This document shows positions 21,501-33,375 of a stretch of DNA of 64,000 nucleotides, in pieces (positions within the stretch are counted from its first letter, which is position 1; each line of letters starts with the position of its first letter). A model generated the notes under the pieces. It did not search any database and was not told where the DNA came from. It saw only the letters and a list, made by a program, of their open reading frames with translations. The DNA is from Odontocerum albicorne (lineage: Eukaryota; Arthropoda; Insecta; Trichoptera; Odontoceridae). The stretch covers positions 25,375,847 through 25,439,846 of the forward strand of contig OX463859.1 in NCBI GenBank assembly GCA_949825065.1. Reading direction: 5' to 3'. The position numbers and the translations under genes were made by a program.

Positions 21501-22055
21501 TATTTCTTAATGACTGAATCATTATTCATCAACAGCACTTTATCTTCTTTTAAAACGCATTCTTTCCTTATTTGTTCATACCCTTTTTCCCATTATTCTT
21601 TATTTTTCCTGTTTTGAGATATGAAACAATCAATGTATAAGATAAGGACACTAAGTACAAAAAAATAACCAAATGCAATTAATCAAATAAAATAAAAGAC
21701 TTAAGTATGGAAAATAAAATATTTATCAAGGGCAACCAGAACACAATATATGGGGAAAGTTAAAAAAATACTTCAGATAAAATGTATAATAAATTGTATT
21801 ACAAGTCTCTCAGCGAAGGCTCAAGGCTGAGAAAAGGCCGTAGATGGACTTTCCCCAACTTACCAACATCTACTTTAAAGTATTCACCAAACCAAACATA
21901 GAGTAATTCACTTGTTGTATTCTCACGTAGGTAGATGAAATATGGTACAATGTACAGCTGTCGTTAGCGAATTGCTATTGACACATTTGAATTGTTTCAT
22001 GTCTTTAGTTGCAGGAATGTGGAAATTAATTTAGGTCAGCATATCTGGGCTATAA
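21501..22055. other. No gene recognised
   Basis: AT-rich. I see no coding potential and no repeat family. Confidence 0.45.
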
Positions 22056-22059
22056 CTAA

Positions 22060-22260
22060 AAAATATACGGAAGAGGCGGTAGAGAGAGAGCATGGAAAGT
22101 TTGGTTGGATCAAGTGAATCATATTATGAAAGGAGGAAATATAAGAAGTTAGAGAAATCGCTGGAGGTTTATGAGAAAGGGAATGAATATTGAATCAACG
22201 AAATAGTATCAAAATAAGAACTTTTTGCCAACCCTAGCAGGGAAATGGTATATATGAATT
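22060..22260 (+). pseudogene. LINE family A fragment
   Basis: Contains the recognisable sequence behind RAWKVWLDQVNHIMK, then a YEKGNEY stretch and a CCTAGCAGGGAAATGGTATA end equivalent to SAYP.GEMA. Several stops. Confidence 0.65.
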
Positions 22261-22919
22261 GAAGCTTTCAAAAATGTTTTAAATAACCTTGTACAAATAT
22301 ACTCCTTGAAGAGAGTTGAATTGAGTTCGTAATCAAGAAAGTTAGGTGAGATGCCACGACAAAAATGAGTTCACCTCATTAATTAATTCTGAACCTTTTC
22401 AATAGTATTGGAAAAGGCAAAATTTGTGACATAAATATAGAACTAAACTCCAAAATAATTGTCACCATCGATATGTAAAAAACATGAAGGTAGATGATGT
22501 AAAAATCTTGTCAACTGTCAAGATAAATTCCAAGAACTTAATGCCTCGATTCATTTGATTGGTAATAGGATTTTTTTAAATCATACTGTTTTCAAATGTG
22601 ATGCCAGAATCTATGCTAGTACGAGTACTTTTGTTTAAAATGTTCAAATGTAATAAAATTGTTCTTTGACACCACCCTTCAACTAAAATTGAACCTGCAG
22701 AAGATGTACTTTTAATTATAATTAAACATATTTCTAGTAAGTGCATAAAATGGCACGATTAATCATTTTAGAAAATATTATGTTGCATTATACTTTTGTT
22801 ATAGTACAACCTGGAGAATTTAATATTTTCCAACACGCGAAGAAAAAATGTTAAAGATGGTTTGTGTGAAAACAAGATCGGAATACTTTTTTACAAACAA
22901 TTTGAGTTCTAAAGATAAT
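22261..22919. other. No gene recognised
   Basis: AT-rich. TACGAGTA occurs at 22620. No repeat family identified. Confidence 0.45.
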
Positions 22920-22985
22920 GGACCCTCAATCCCCTGGTTGGGAAGACAGACGTCTTACCAACTAGATAACGAAGATCGTTATATA
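22920..22985 (-). mobile_element. SINE family 1 head
   Basis: The reverse complement gives TTATCTAGTTGGTAAGACGT and a B-box-like region around the former anticodon arm. The body and tail are missing. Confidence 0.65.
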
Positions 22986-23034
22986 AATATATACTAAAAT
23001 GTAATGTAAGAAAACAATATTTGGAGTGAAACAC

Positions 23035-23185
23035 CTGATAATCAACATTGATCATAATATTTATAAACATAACATCACTCTTTCTCTTCTGTCGGGGTAG
23101 GCTCAGAGGGCAGAGCATCGGATTTTCCTATCTTGTCATACATATACCTTCTTGTACAACTCTTACAATTTATCAGAATGTCTTT
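23035..23185 (-). pseudogene. LINE family A 3' fragment
   Basis: Reverse of the family end: CATCACTCTTTCTCTTCTGT, GGGGTAGGCTCAGAGGGCAG, then TTGTACAACTCTTACAATTT, as in the other minus-strand copies at 31430, 41775, 50000 and 63555. Confidence 0.65.
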
Positions 23186-23249
23186 ATTTTCTCATTTCAA
23201 ATAAATATAACCATCAAATTTTAAAGGTTAAAAAAAATATATTTGAAAA

Positions 23250-23461
23250 AAAAAAGCCAAAAAGTAGTCATCAGATCTCACTGCTCCGGATTTCTTTTTA
23301 TGGGGTATTGTATACAGGACGTGTATTTAACCAATCAGTGCAACAAAAATGTGCCGAAGACATCAATCAGGGCTGTTATTGAAGTCATACCCCAAACCAC
23401 ACAAGCAACTTTGTTTGACAAAATTTTAGTTCGAAGAAGACATTGCGTAGGGAGCATTTAA
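23250..23461 (+). pseudogene. DDE transposase C-terminal fragment
   Basis: Begins with SDLTAPDFFLWGIVYRTCI, the third-Asp block of the same transposase family as 12022-12294. After a frameshift near 23310 it continues NVPKTSIRAVIEVIPQTTQA, LFDKILVRRRHCVGSI with a stop near 23461. About 70 residues survive. Confidence 0.75.
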
Positions 23462-23884
23462 GCCATATTATTCCTAAAAATTACCTTCTCAAAAAAATAT
23501 AACATTTATGAATTACCCTTTTTTTAGTTTTAAAAAGAAAAAAAATTTTAGAAATTTATTTTTGCAGCAATATTTATGCCTCAAATCCCAAATAAATTGC
23601 TGTCAAGTGCTCCCTAAAGCTGCTTACCCACCAGTCATGTCAAAAGCTCTGTCCTTAAACCCCATCTTATTGGATCGATCAGCGATATAATTGATCTATG
23701 AAGACAAATAAGACCTCAAAATGTTACTGCTTTCTGAAGGAACATCTCTTAAACACTGATTCGAAATTTACAATAAAGTCATCTTAGAGACAAGATTTGA
23801 AATCAATCTGTACGTGACATTTGAGCCAATATAGATTAAGAATTGAATGAATATTAAAAGAAAAACACAATATATAATAAGGAT

Positions 23885-24020
23885 ATCATCATCTCCATCA
23901 TTGTCAACCAGGGTCGATCCACTGCTGGATGAAGGTCTCCCCAAGTTGACTCCAAATAGTTCGTTTTTTTGCTCGTTGATGCCATGTGATGCAGCGTACC
24001 TTCGGTCATCTTCTGGGCCT
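23885..24020 (-). mobile_element. LINE 3' end (ETFIQQWID terminus)
   Basis: The plus strand carries GGGTCGATCCACTGCTGGAT and AAGGTCTCCC, a motif widespread in insect genomes. The minus-strand reading is IWSQLGETFIQQWIDPG followed by a stop, the C-terminus of a LINE ORF2. Only the terminal ~45 residues are present. Confidence 0.65.
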
Positions 24021-24027
24021 CTTTATG

Positions 24028-24110
24028 TTTGATAAAAAATGAATGACAATGTCTTTAAACCTCCACAACATTAATGCCTTAACTATAAACAAAATAATAA
24101 GGATATAATG
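24028..24110 (+). mobile_element. Element F, distal end
   Basis: TGTTTGATAAAA, then AATGTCTTTAAACCTCCACA and TGCCTTAACTATAAACAAAA, the same block as at 12905-12985. It directly follows the LINE end at 23885-24020. Confidence 0.75.
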
Positions 24111-24812
24111 GACATGATATTCTTAGTAATAATTATTATATATTTTTCTGGAAACAGGCGGTATCATCCCTGGTGGAGACCTTTTGAAAACATAAGAAGT
24201 TTTGGTGGATTTCACGGCAAACCGATAATGCGAAATTAAGTGAAACCAAATGAACAAAACACATCAATCATACATTAGTGAAATAGGAGAATTTAAAAGC
24301 GATGCGTGTATCTCATAATTCGCTGAAATTTTAACAAGGGAATGCTTTTAGCGGGTAACCAGATTGGAACGTTGAACACACGTTCGTTTCCCGCTAAATA
24401 GGTCTTAATGAAGTAAGACTGATATAAACTTTGTAATTTGATATATGGGCTTGAGATATTCTTCGAAGCCTGTGATTAAATATCTCTTTAAATAAGAAAA
24501 AAATATATGAAAGTCAAATATTTATCAGTGTTTCATATTTAATTTTGTGAACCTCCGATTAAGAAAAATACAGAGTGTTAAGTTTTATTAAATAAATTAA
24601 AATAATTCCGACGTCACCTTGTGGAACTCCATAACGAATACAAAAATTAAAACACTAACTTTATTATTTACATAATATCGAGCCAACTTACTCTTTGATA
24701 ATTTGTCTGTTTTCTTTTATGGGTAGTATTGACATCAATGCTTTTCAAAATGTATATTGTCAAATAGCTATATTAACGTAATATATTACAATATAAATTT
24801 TCAAGTGAAATG
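24111..24812. other. No gene recognised
   Basis: AT-rich sequence up to the mariner. No family recognised. Confidence 0.45.
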
Positions 24813-26106
24813 TTGGGTGTTAACATAAGCTGTGTCCGTTTTTTCCAAATGAAGAGAGCAAGAGGACACAATAAAAAAATTACAACAAATTAGTCAATAA
24901 GGTATTCTCCTTCATTATTTAAAACTTCTTGCCAACGTTCTACAAGTTTTTCAATGCCTGTGCGATAAAAACCATCCGGTTTTGACTCGAAGAATTCGTC
25001 CAACCATGTCCGCAATTCGACGTAATTATTGAAGTAAACGCCACGCAAATTGTTTGAAAGCGACCGAAAAAGGTAGAAAACATATGACCCAAGGTCTGGA
25101 GAATATGGAGGGTACGGCAGGACTTCCCAACCAAGCGTTTGAATGCCATTTTTCGTAATGTTGGCGATATGAGGGTGGGCGTTATTGTGTTGCAGAATAA
25201 CCCCATATTGCCGATCCGGCCTTTTTGTTGAATTGCAGTGTTGAGCCGCTGCATTTGCAGAATATAAAGCTCCGCATTGACTGTCTGATTGCATTTAAGT
25301 ATCTCATAGTGGATAACGTCTTTCCAATCCCACCAGATGAAAATCATCGTCTTGCGCGGATGCAAACCTTGTTTCACTCTGGGCGTTGCTTGTTGACCAT
25401 AACTCACCCATTCTTTCCGTTTCTTCATATTCACATTATGCCACCATTTTTCATCACCAATAATGATGCGGAAAAGGAACCTTTGCTTGTGGCCATGCGT
25501 AGCTTGATGACGCGCGAGCAAACCAGCAGAAATTGTCGAACGTTGCTTTTTGTTTTCACTCAAAATATGTAGAACCCAAGCGCTGAACTTCTGGACTTTT
25601 CCCATTGATTTAAGATGGTAGTATACAGTCATGTGACTATAATTAATCTGCTCAGCCAATTCTACGGTGGTTTGAAGGGAATCTTCATAAATATTATGGT
25701 TTAAGCGGTCCTCGTCGAAGTCCACTGGTCGTCCGGAACGCTTCATGTTTTTCAGTTCAAAATTACCGTATTTGAAACACAAAAACCATCGACGAGCTGT
25801 CGTTTTATTCCTCTTATCTTCACCGTACATTTCGCAAATATTGCGAACAGCTTTGGCAGCTGTATTCCCTCGATTGAACGCGAACAGAATGAGGTGTCGA
25901 AAAAGCTCACTTTCGTCTACTTGACATTCCATTTTGAAGGCTTGTAATCAAATAAAATAATATATGTAACGTAAAAGCAAACACAATATCTTAAAGAGCA
26001 GAAAATTTTCTTTCGAATGACGTATAACCTTTACCATTTTGTTTTACTTTTGATGCTCATTCTTAAATTTGAAAAAAAAACGGACACAACTTATGTTAAC
26101 ACCTAA
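24813..26106 (-). mobile_element. Full-length mariner, inactive (copy 1)
   Basis: A 1.3-kb element read on the minus strand. TIRs begin TTAGGTGTTAACATAAGTTG (5' end, at 26106) and TTGGGTGTTAACATAAGCTG (3' end, at 24813). The TA target site is present on the right (26107-26108) but reads TG on the left. The same TIR family bounds the mosaic at 52092-53390. Confidence 0.95.
24890..25932 (-). pseudogene. Mariner transposase, catalytically dead
   Basis: The ATG at 25930-25932 starts MECQVDESELFRHLILFAFN, the paired-type helix-turn-helix region, with WFLCFKYGNFELKN and SGRPVDFDEDRLN. The catalytic half follows. The first Asp survives in IIGDEKW and the linker is HPRKTMIFIWWDW. A frameshift at a T5 run near 25220 moves the rest to another frame: QYGVILQHNNAHPHI, where the second Asp has become Asn, and PPYSPDLGSYVFYLF, where the APSD block with the third Asp is lost. 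The C-terminus is WQEVLNNEGEYLID. Length matches the usual ~345 residues. Two lost catalytic residues plus the frameshift rule out activity. Confidence 0.93.
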
Positions 26107-26499
26107 TATTATCGTGACCGAGTAATAAATTTTTTTCCAATCAGCACTTGTTCGCGGACCGTAGGTTGAGTATACTTGGACTAGGCAAATGCTGTATGGG
26201 TGGATTAATATGCTTCATTCTCTCTGCCTACTCCAAATAAAGATCATATCATGAGAGTGTAAATAAATATAATTCAATAAAATTCATAACTTCAGAAACT
26301 ATTGTTATATTCATCATAAATAATATACTAGTAAGTTGTTAAATGGCGCCATCTACATCGTCTTCATAAAAATTCGTTGTAATTTATACAAAACATATCG
26401 ACTGGTTGCACAGATATTGCATACGGAAGAAGTGCTTTTCTGAAAATGGAAATCACAAGTTTTGATAGAGAAATATATAAAAAAAGTTTGGTTGTTAGA

Positions 26500-26640
26500 T
26501 AAAATTAGATAGTTGTGTAAATGTGTGTGGATGTGAAAGAAATTTGTCGCGATAGAAAATTTTGGCACTCTGTTAAATCTCCCTATCTCGGCAGGTGAAT
26601 GGTGTGATAGCGTGTAGTGTATTCGATATGTAGTTAATGT
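26500..26640 (+). pseudogene. LINE family A 3' fragment
   Basis: GTGTGTGGATGTGAAAG, then GGCACTCTGTTAAATCTCCC, TATCTCGGCAGGTGAATGG: the W.SV...YP.GEWCD end of the family. Heavily decayed. Confidence 0.6.
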
Positions 26641-26709
26641 TTTATCATTTAAAATATGTATTTCCTTCAAGGATTTATTATTTATCAAAATATCCTAGGA
26701 TGATTATCC

Positions 26710-27130
26710 ATAACAGTATTTTAGTATAAACTTTGGTGTATGAAACGTGAACCGGAAAAAACTGAAACGAGTCAAATAAATACTGTAAAAATGCATGCAA
26801 TGAGAAAAACACATAGGGTGACACTGAAAGGCTGAAAACAGAGTTTATTGATTAGGGATGAATATGAATTTAAAGCTAATATGTCCAGTAATATGAAAAA
26901 TCACTCTGAAATGATTTGTGATGAGTGGAAGACATCAGATGGGAAAGCCAAGGAAAATTGGGCTGTATCATGGAATGATATTATAAAAAAAGGAAACTAG
27001 ATAAATCGTAGGAGTTGTATGAAAATGGGTATGGGTATTCAAGACGACAAAAGATAAATATAGAGATAAGAAAGTCTGGCAGTCTGTCGTCTCCGTTTAT
27101 CCCGATAGAGAAATGGCGTGTAGGTTTATG
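26710..27130 (+). pseudogene. LINE family A fragment
   Basis: Contains in order degenerate versions of NAMR, IRDEYEFKANMSSNMKNHSE, a GKPRKIGLYHGMIL-like stretch and QSVVSVYPDREMACRFM at the end. The order matches the family C-terminus; frames are broken by stops and shifts. Confidence 0.65.
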
Positions 27131-27716
27131 TAGTACACATATGTATTTAATACTTAAAAAAAGATTGTGTAAGAAAAAAATGTTTTTTTCGAGGTCGTGT
27201 GTATCATTCTATCACAAGTGTAACATTTAATCAAAGTTAAACAAATTAATCAATTTATTTATTGTAAAAAAAAATGGTGAGGCTTTATCATGGGAATTGA
27301 GTCAATGTGACAAATATCTTTCAAATACAAAAAGGAAATTTTACATTCTGTCAACATTATTTTGCGTGCTTGACAATTTTTTTTTCATAAAAAATCAGTT
27401 TCTTTCAGATCATGGATTTTCTCCTTGATAAGGCATTGATATACTAATTGTATACATACATCGCACCTCATGTTCATTTGGGTTCACTTGGCGCGACTTT
27501 GGAACGAACTTCTTTTATTTATCAGATGTGCACCATCCTTTTTTACGTTTAAGAGTATGTTCATACTACACAACATCCTTCATCCCACTTTCCTTTGCTT
27601 CCCTTCCTTGTCTTGAAATGAATTCATTTTGTCTAGTTCCAACATTATTGATAGAGATTAGTCATACGTTTGTTTGTTTTTTAATTATATTTACACGAAT
27701 ATATATATTGTTAAGA
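27131..27716. other. No gene recognised
   Basis: AT-rich with a C/T-rich patch (27560-27620). The 73-aa open frame there has no recognisable domain. Confidence 0.45.
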
Positions 27717-27880
27717 AGACTTGTTTGTACTCCCCTGACGATGAAGTGAAAACCTTGAAACCGGCAAGGTTATACCGTTACATAAAGTGAAGTAATGCGT
27801 GATAAAACAATAATGTTTGATAAAACAGATTCTTAAATATTTTAACCTCCACAATGTAAATGCCTTAATTATAAATAATA
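27717..27880 (+). mobile_element. Element F copy
   Basis: The longest simple copy: CTTGTTTGTACTCCCCTGAC, GATGAAGTGAAAACC, GGTTATACCGTTACATAAAG, an internal repeat of GATAAAACA, then TTTTAACCTCCACAATG and TGCCTTAATTATAAATAATA. The gene body, if any, is not in this window. Confidence 0.8.
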
Positions 27881-28377
27881 AATTTAATGTTTTAATTTAA
27901 TTTGTGATGGATTGAACAGTTTGATGTATCCAAGATGACCTGGTTAGTTGGAACAAGTTACTGTTTTGCAAAAAATACGCCAGATAAAGCATGTTTAATC
28001 ATCACAAAATAATAAAAATATAATACACAAATAAATACCTCGAGTACGATGTGAATATGCACACAGAATGTTAGCAATGGCTAATAATTAAAAATTTATG
28101 TTGCCATAGTACATTGTTATCGTGTTTTAGACTTAATTAAGTAAACAAGGATATTGCGAATAGTTTCTCTTTATTTCAATATTTGTTTTTTAAATAGTGG
28201 ATATTTATAGGAATTAATCGTAGCTGAAGTAGATAAGACATTATTTTTTTATAAATATGGAATTTAAGTCGAGGTTCTATAGATGGATCGGTTTTTTTTT
28301 TGTTTGCGAAGTACAAAAATCTTTCGCTTTATTTGAATCCTAGGTATTTATTTTAATTTATTTAACCCTTTCATTGC
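27881..28377. other. No gene recognised
   Basis: AT-rich intergenic or intronic sequence; nothing assignable. Confidence 0.45.
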
Positions 28378-28668
28378 AAATACAATATGGCGGACTTATT
28401 GCCAGGCGGAAATCTCTTCCAGCCAACCAGACAAAAGTAAATTAAACAGGTTATGTGGACGCATACATCATTCAAATGACTATCCATCCCCACGCAATCC
28501 ATAAACAAACACGTGAGCATATTCCCACGCACCCCACAAATATGGACAATCACCCGAACATTATTTTTTATATGATATAAAGTGAGATATCATCAATTAA
28601 AAGGAAAGGAAGGTATGGTGGAGAGAAAAGGAAAAGAAGGACCAGGAATGAAACACGTTATTTTACTG
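28378..28668 (-). mobile_element. Dispersed repeat G, copy 3
   Basis: Reverse complement of 19405-19705 over almost its full length: tail GGACTTATTGCCAGGCGG, middle ATGACTATCCATCCCCACGC, far end GGAATGAAACACGTTATTTT. About 85-90% similar by eye. Confidence 0.88.
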
Positions 28669-29084
28669 ACATTCCCTGAGCATTCCCTTCATTCAAAATA
28701 TAATTCCCTGCGTCACATCATACTTTCCTTTGCCTTATTAACACATGACTATTACTTACTTACGTTGCTGAACGATTTCATTACCAGCCTTTTAAATATT
28801 TTTTGTCACATGTTTAATTCTATACTAAACGAATAGTTCAAATACATCCAATTTTCACACAGAAAAAACATAATATAAGCACTTAAATTTAAAAAAAATT
28901 ATATGCGTCTTCAAATCTAAAATAATAATAATTTATCAAAGGTTTCGGCTTTACCTTTGTTGATTTCTATATAAGAATATTTGATAATGAATTTATTATG
29001 TATTCCACTTTTTATATAAATCCTCACGACATATGTTTTTACCTCTAGTCTCAAGGTTTATTTCCGGCTTCTTATTGTTCTTTT
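28669..29084. other. No gene recognised
   Basis: AT-rich. Short overlapping open frames without domains. Confidence 0.45.
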
Positions 29085-29230
29085 CCGGTTCGATCCCCGC
29101 TGGAATCCAGATTTTTTTAAATGGAATTCCAGTCTGGTTTTCACTTAGGGCCCATTCAAACATCGTTCTGGTTGGTTGGAAGAGATTTCCACATGACAAT
29201 AAACTCGTCAAGTGAAATTTAAAAAAATAA
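29085..29230 (+). mobile_element. SINE family 1, 5'-truncated
   Basis: Starts in the B-box (CCGGTTCGATCCCCGCTGGA), then GGAATTCCAGTCTGGTTTTC, CACTTAGGGCCCA, the tail GGTTGGTTGGAAGAGATTTC with ACAATAAACTCGTC, and an A-rich end. Confidence 0.85.
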
Positions 29231-29424
29231 AAAAGTTACTACTTTACTTCCGCCCAGAATTTATTACTTAGCACTGGTCGTTCCACAAATCATATTCTCT
29301 TTCATAAAATACACTGGATTCTAGACCACTGTAGCAAGTGTCACATGGACGTCTCTTCACCATAGATGGAAAGCGTTTGTTCATCATGTTACATTATTTA
29401 GAATTCCATACATAGCTCTGCATG

Positions 29425-29545
29425 GGGTGCCGGATGGACGGTGTCCGCCAAGGAGACTCTCGAAACGATGGAGAGATAGCTGGAGCTCGGTATCACAGGA
29501 CAATCCTGCAGTAACAGACTCTGGAGAGTCTACAGAAAAGTTTAA
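29425..29545 (+). pseudogene. Possible LINE C-terminal scrap
   Basis: One frame gives RCPPRRLSKRWRDSWSSVSQ followed by DNPAVTDSGE, resembling the GRP..RW.DD...V block near the end of some LINE ORF2 proteins. The evidence is thin. Confidence 0.3.
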
Positions 29546-29869
29546 GAAGTTACATTCTTTATTTTGACATGTTGTTCTTGGTTCTTCCAATTCTTATAAG
29601 AAACCTGTTTAGAGATTTATAGGTCCTCAAATACCATTCAGAGTTTAATCAATTCTTCTATAACCTTTCCTTCCCTGTGTTGGATATCTTCTACACGTTG
29701 CTTCTAATAACCATCAATATCTCTATAAATATAATAAATACAAGGTTAAGGTTTTAGGTATTCCTCCATAATATATTTACGCATTGATTTAAAAAATAAT
29801 ATTAATAATAATCAGAATTTATCAACTACATCGTAAATATTTCGTGAATATCGGAAACAAATTCGCATT

Positions 29870-30420
29870 TAAACGCTGTGAGTGCCTCGATCTTGGGTCT
29901 TGACGATAGGTGAAGAGTATGCGGGAAGCGCGACACTATATTTGCATCTCACTTTTGCATACGTCACTGAATAGCAAGGAGCTCAATTGTCTCAACCTCG
30001 CAAGTGTAAGCCACGCCCGAGTGAGCCACCAACCCTGCCGCGCCGCAGTATCTGTTGAGCTGGCAACGAGACTAGATCTATGCCCGTTCCGTGAGCGTTG
30101 CCAGATGGTTTTTTAATGTTTTCAGCAAATAAATCTCAATTATTATAATTTTTAACTTCAATTATAATTAATTAAGGGGATTATCTATGAATGTTCTTAT
30201 TTTACCGATTTAAAATCGCTAATTTTTTATTGCGTACTCACTACCCAACACCGGAGCGCGCGTATTATTTTTATCACCGTAAAGGAAGGGATAAGCAAAA
30301 TCCACCCCCCACATTCTGTTCACTCGTTTATCTTAGCAATGGCAGATGGTTGTTCCAGAGGCTGAGTGGCCCTAACGAAGTTGTTCTTTAAGCGGAACGA
30401 TGGCATTTGAGCCTCAAGAT
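29870..30420. promoter_or_regulatory. CpG-richer patch, possible promoter region
   Basis: Two clusters unusually rich in GC and CpG for this window: 29880-30110 (CCACGCCCGAGTGAGCCACC, CCTGCCGCGCCGCAG, CCGTTCCGTGAGCGTTGCC) and 30240-30420 (CACCGGAGCGCGCG, TAAGCGGAACGATGG). No repeat family is recognised in it. It could be a promoter or first exon of an unseen gene or a degraded element; there is no coding evidence. Confidence 0.3.
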
Positions 30421-31429
30421 ATGAGGTACAAACACGTGTCGTGGGGATTAATGTTATTAGTGAAATTACAAAGTAATTTATTATTTAATGTTTGTATATG
30501 AACCATTTTTAAAAATAATATTTTGCATATGAAGTTTCATATAATTGTGATTTCATATGAAATTAATGGAATTTATATTTATACTCGATTTTATTATTGT
30601 AAGTTAATGAATGATGCAAGCATACGAGTATAATAAAATAAAGTGAACTGAGTACTATGAAAGGTATATGGATGTGATGGAAGCAAAATATACATAGAAA
30701 AGTTTTACTTCTAGTTATCTCTGATTCGATAGAGAAACCCTGCAATAATATATATACGTTTTATTTATGTGGTTCATATCTTAGAATGGACACCCTTGGT
30801 TACTTCCACCGTTAATTAAACAAACAAAAGTTTATGTGTCTAAAAAATCCCCTTATCAATTACCTGTGTATTGATATATGATATATTTTGATATATGGAA
30901 GTTTTAACATGGACTTGGCTGAAAAAAAGTGAACTGCCTTTATACTGCTCAGATCGATGCAATTAGAATAATCTAGGTGATATCGTCTTAAGAGAAAAAA
31001 TACATGAGAGAAAAAATCAATATTGATGCATCGCGAAAGAGGAGTTTTCTCAGTGTAGGTGTTCAGCCAAGATAGAATTCGATAATTTTCACCAGCCGTT
31101 AGCAAAACTATTTTTAAATAAAATTTAAAGCTGAGAAAATATATATGTAACACAACACTTCTCTTAAACTTTTCCGTCAAAATCTTAAAATATTCATGTC
31201 TGTAAACGAATATATTGCCGTAGTGACATTTTCCATGTTTATCTGCGATCTCTCCGACAGCGGAGTAAATATGTATGAGAATGACAATCGTATAGAAATG
31301 TCGATAAAGGAGTTATTAAAGAGAGTTATTTAAAAAGAAATGAGCTTAAAAAAGGTTTAGTATGTAGATTTTTAAAAAATTCATATGCTTACCTTAAATA
31401 AAATAATTTATTATGAAACATAAATATTC
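30421..31429. other. No gene recognised
   Basis: AT-rich. TACGAGTA at 30623. Open frames on the minus strand have no recognisable domain. Confidence 0.45.
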
Positions 31430-31660
31430 AGCTGTGTATAGTAGGTAAAATCAGTTGAGATTATTGTCAAGTGGCAAGTTAAAACATACATACCATCACG
31501 ACATTTCTCTGTTAGGGTAGGCCGAAAGGATTGATCGTAAAATTTTCCTTGCAAACAAAATTCATTCATCTCCTCCATATCCATATATCCTATCATACAG
31601 TTCTTTTCTGTTCCTAATACCTTAGCGTCTTTCAGAATGACTTCCACATAGTCCAACTAT
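31430..31660 (-). pseudogene. LINE family A fragment, longest open piece
   Basis: A continuous minus-strand frame reads LDYVEVILKDAKVLGTEKNC, then DMEEMNEFCLQGKFYDQSFR, PTLTEKCRDGM. It aligns with the family blocks LDQVN.IL, the VDEAKEVC.DR..W block and SAYP.GEMA. Truncated at both ends. Confidence 0.7.
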
Positions 31661-32565
31661 GCAAGCATAAGCGAGTCGGGAAAGAAAACAACCGAGAAAA
31701 GAATGGAAAGATATTAATATTTTTAAAGACTGTCACTTATGTTTAAGGTTTGATCTGGAATCTGAAATCCGCTGATGAGAAAACTAACATGACTTCTGAG
31801 GTAATTTTGATGTTAGTTAAAAATGATAAGTTAACCGAGAGAACTGATTTTCTCAATCAATATTTGGAAGTAGTTGTGTTCATTATATTGAACTAACTTT
31901 TCTGAAGTAAAGTTTAAATTGTCAATTGTGTTTTATTTATTTAAAAAAAGTAACAAAATGTAAAGTTTTTAAACCATCAGTTCTGTTATATTAAAAATAT
32001 GGTTTAGTCTCCGGATGTTAAGAATCCCGTGGACTACCAGAACAAAGAACATCTTCATACTCCAGGGACAAACTATGATGTTATAACTGTCCTCGATATG
32101 CTTCCAGTGAATTTTCGGGTTCATTTCTAGAAGTCAGATAACCTAGAGGAATCGATAATTAAAGGAAGTGTTGCAGGAAAGGAAAGATTAAGTGAAATAA
32201 TTTACTGGAGGAAGCTTGTACCCTACCATGCAAATTTGGAGCGAAAACGAGTCGTCGTTGCCTGTACCATCAACATTACATAGATCACGCCCCTCAGTAA
32301 AGAAGAATGACAGTGAAGATGTAAGAATAAAATGTTAAAAAAATTTAAGAAAATAATCGTGACCTCCACTTCTAAATAAACTTCCGCAAATTTGTAAAAA
32401 TACCAAATTTTGCAAACTAAACAGAACTTTTCTCTCATCTTGATTAGGCTTGATGAGTCAAAGCGAGCAAACAATATGACAAACTGACCCATTTCCATGA
32501 CAAAGCAAAACCATTACCAAGACTTGATAACGAGTAGCACTGAAAAAGTTTTGTATTTGTTTAAA
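31661..32565. other. No gene recognised
   Basis: No family recognised. The 91-aa minus-strand frame at 32223-32498 shows no domain. Confidence 0.45.
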
Positions 32566-32569
32566 TATA

Positions 32570-33035
32570 TACGGGATAGAACGGTATCAGAGGAAATAAC
32601 TATTCAAACTAAATCAACTGGCCACCTCGGCTCCTATTACAGATTGAGCAAAATTTTCAAAAACGGGTTCACATAAATGGATACGTATGTTATATTTGCA
32701 ATGACATGAGTGATGTTGGATTTAAGGTCATCGATGGTGTTTAAATTCTGGACGTACACTTGAGATTTAACAAAACTCCTGATGAAAAGATCTAAAGGGG
32801 TTAACTCACATAATCATGGCGACCAATTAACATTTCTATGACGAGAAATTACACGGTTAGAGAACTTTTCCTGCAATAAAGCCATTGTTTCACCAGCAGT
32901 ATGACAAGTAGACCCCTCCTGCTGGAACCACATGTTTTTCAATTCTAAGTCGTTCAACTAATGCCAAAAAATTATGAATCATGTCACGATATCGATTTCC
33001 ATTGACCGATGGTATTATTTCACTGGGTTGCATAA
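32570..33035 (-). pseudogene. DDE transposase fragment
   Basis: The minus strand reads MQPSEIIPSVNGNRYRDMIH, NFLALVERLRIEK, then after a frameshift MWFQQEGSTCHTAGETMALL, EKFSNRVISRHRNVNWSP, a TGA, then CELTPLDLFIRSFVKSQVYV and LKSNITHVIANI. This is the QQDGAT.H.A / NWPPRS.DLTPLDFF.WG.VKS order of the family at 12022. The second catalytic Asp is Glu, and stops and a frameshift break the frame. Confidence 0.82.
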
Positions 33036-33214
33036 CAAGCACTACAATTTTAAATTTACCGCTGTTTTTCAGCTGTTAAACGCATATTATGTATACTGAA
33101 CATACGTCATCTACATAATCTATAAACTAATTATACAGTGATACACGATTGAAGAACTAAATGTAAATAAAAAATTGCAGTTCTTGTTGCGCCACCCTAT
33201 ATATAACACAATTA

Positions 33215-33375
33215 CTTCCAGCCTCGGTGGTTGAGGGATTGATTATTTTAAATGATTCTAGAACGTTTTCTACTTAATACTTCATTAAACATTTTTTAGT
33301 TGGCTAGAAGCGATCACAACGTGGCAATAAGTCCACCAGGTTGTAATATCTACAACGATAGTGTAACCTAATAAA
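33215..33375 (+). mobile_element. SINE family 1, diverged
   Basis: A residual head (GCCTCGGTGGTTGAGGGATT) and a clear tail (GTTGGCTAGAAGCGATCACA, CGTGGCAATAAGTCCACCAG, then TAATAAATG). Confidence 0.65.

Noticed and set aside
25225..25572. 115-aa plus-strand open frame
   Set aside because: Antisense of the mariner transposase.
29910..30116. 68-aa frame in the CpG-rich patch as a coding exon
   Set aside because: No similarity I recognise and length expected by chance in GC-richer DNA.
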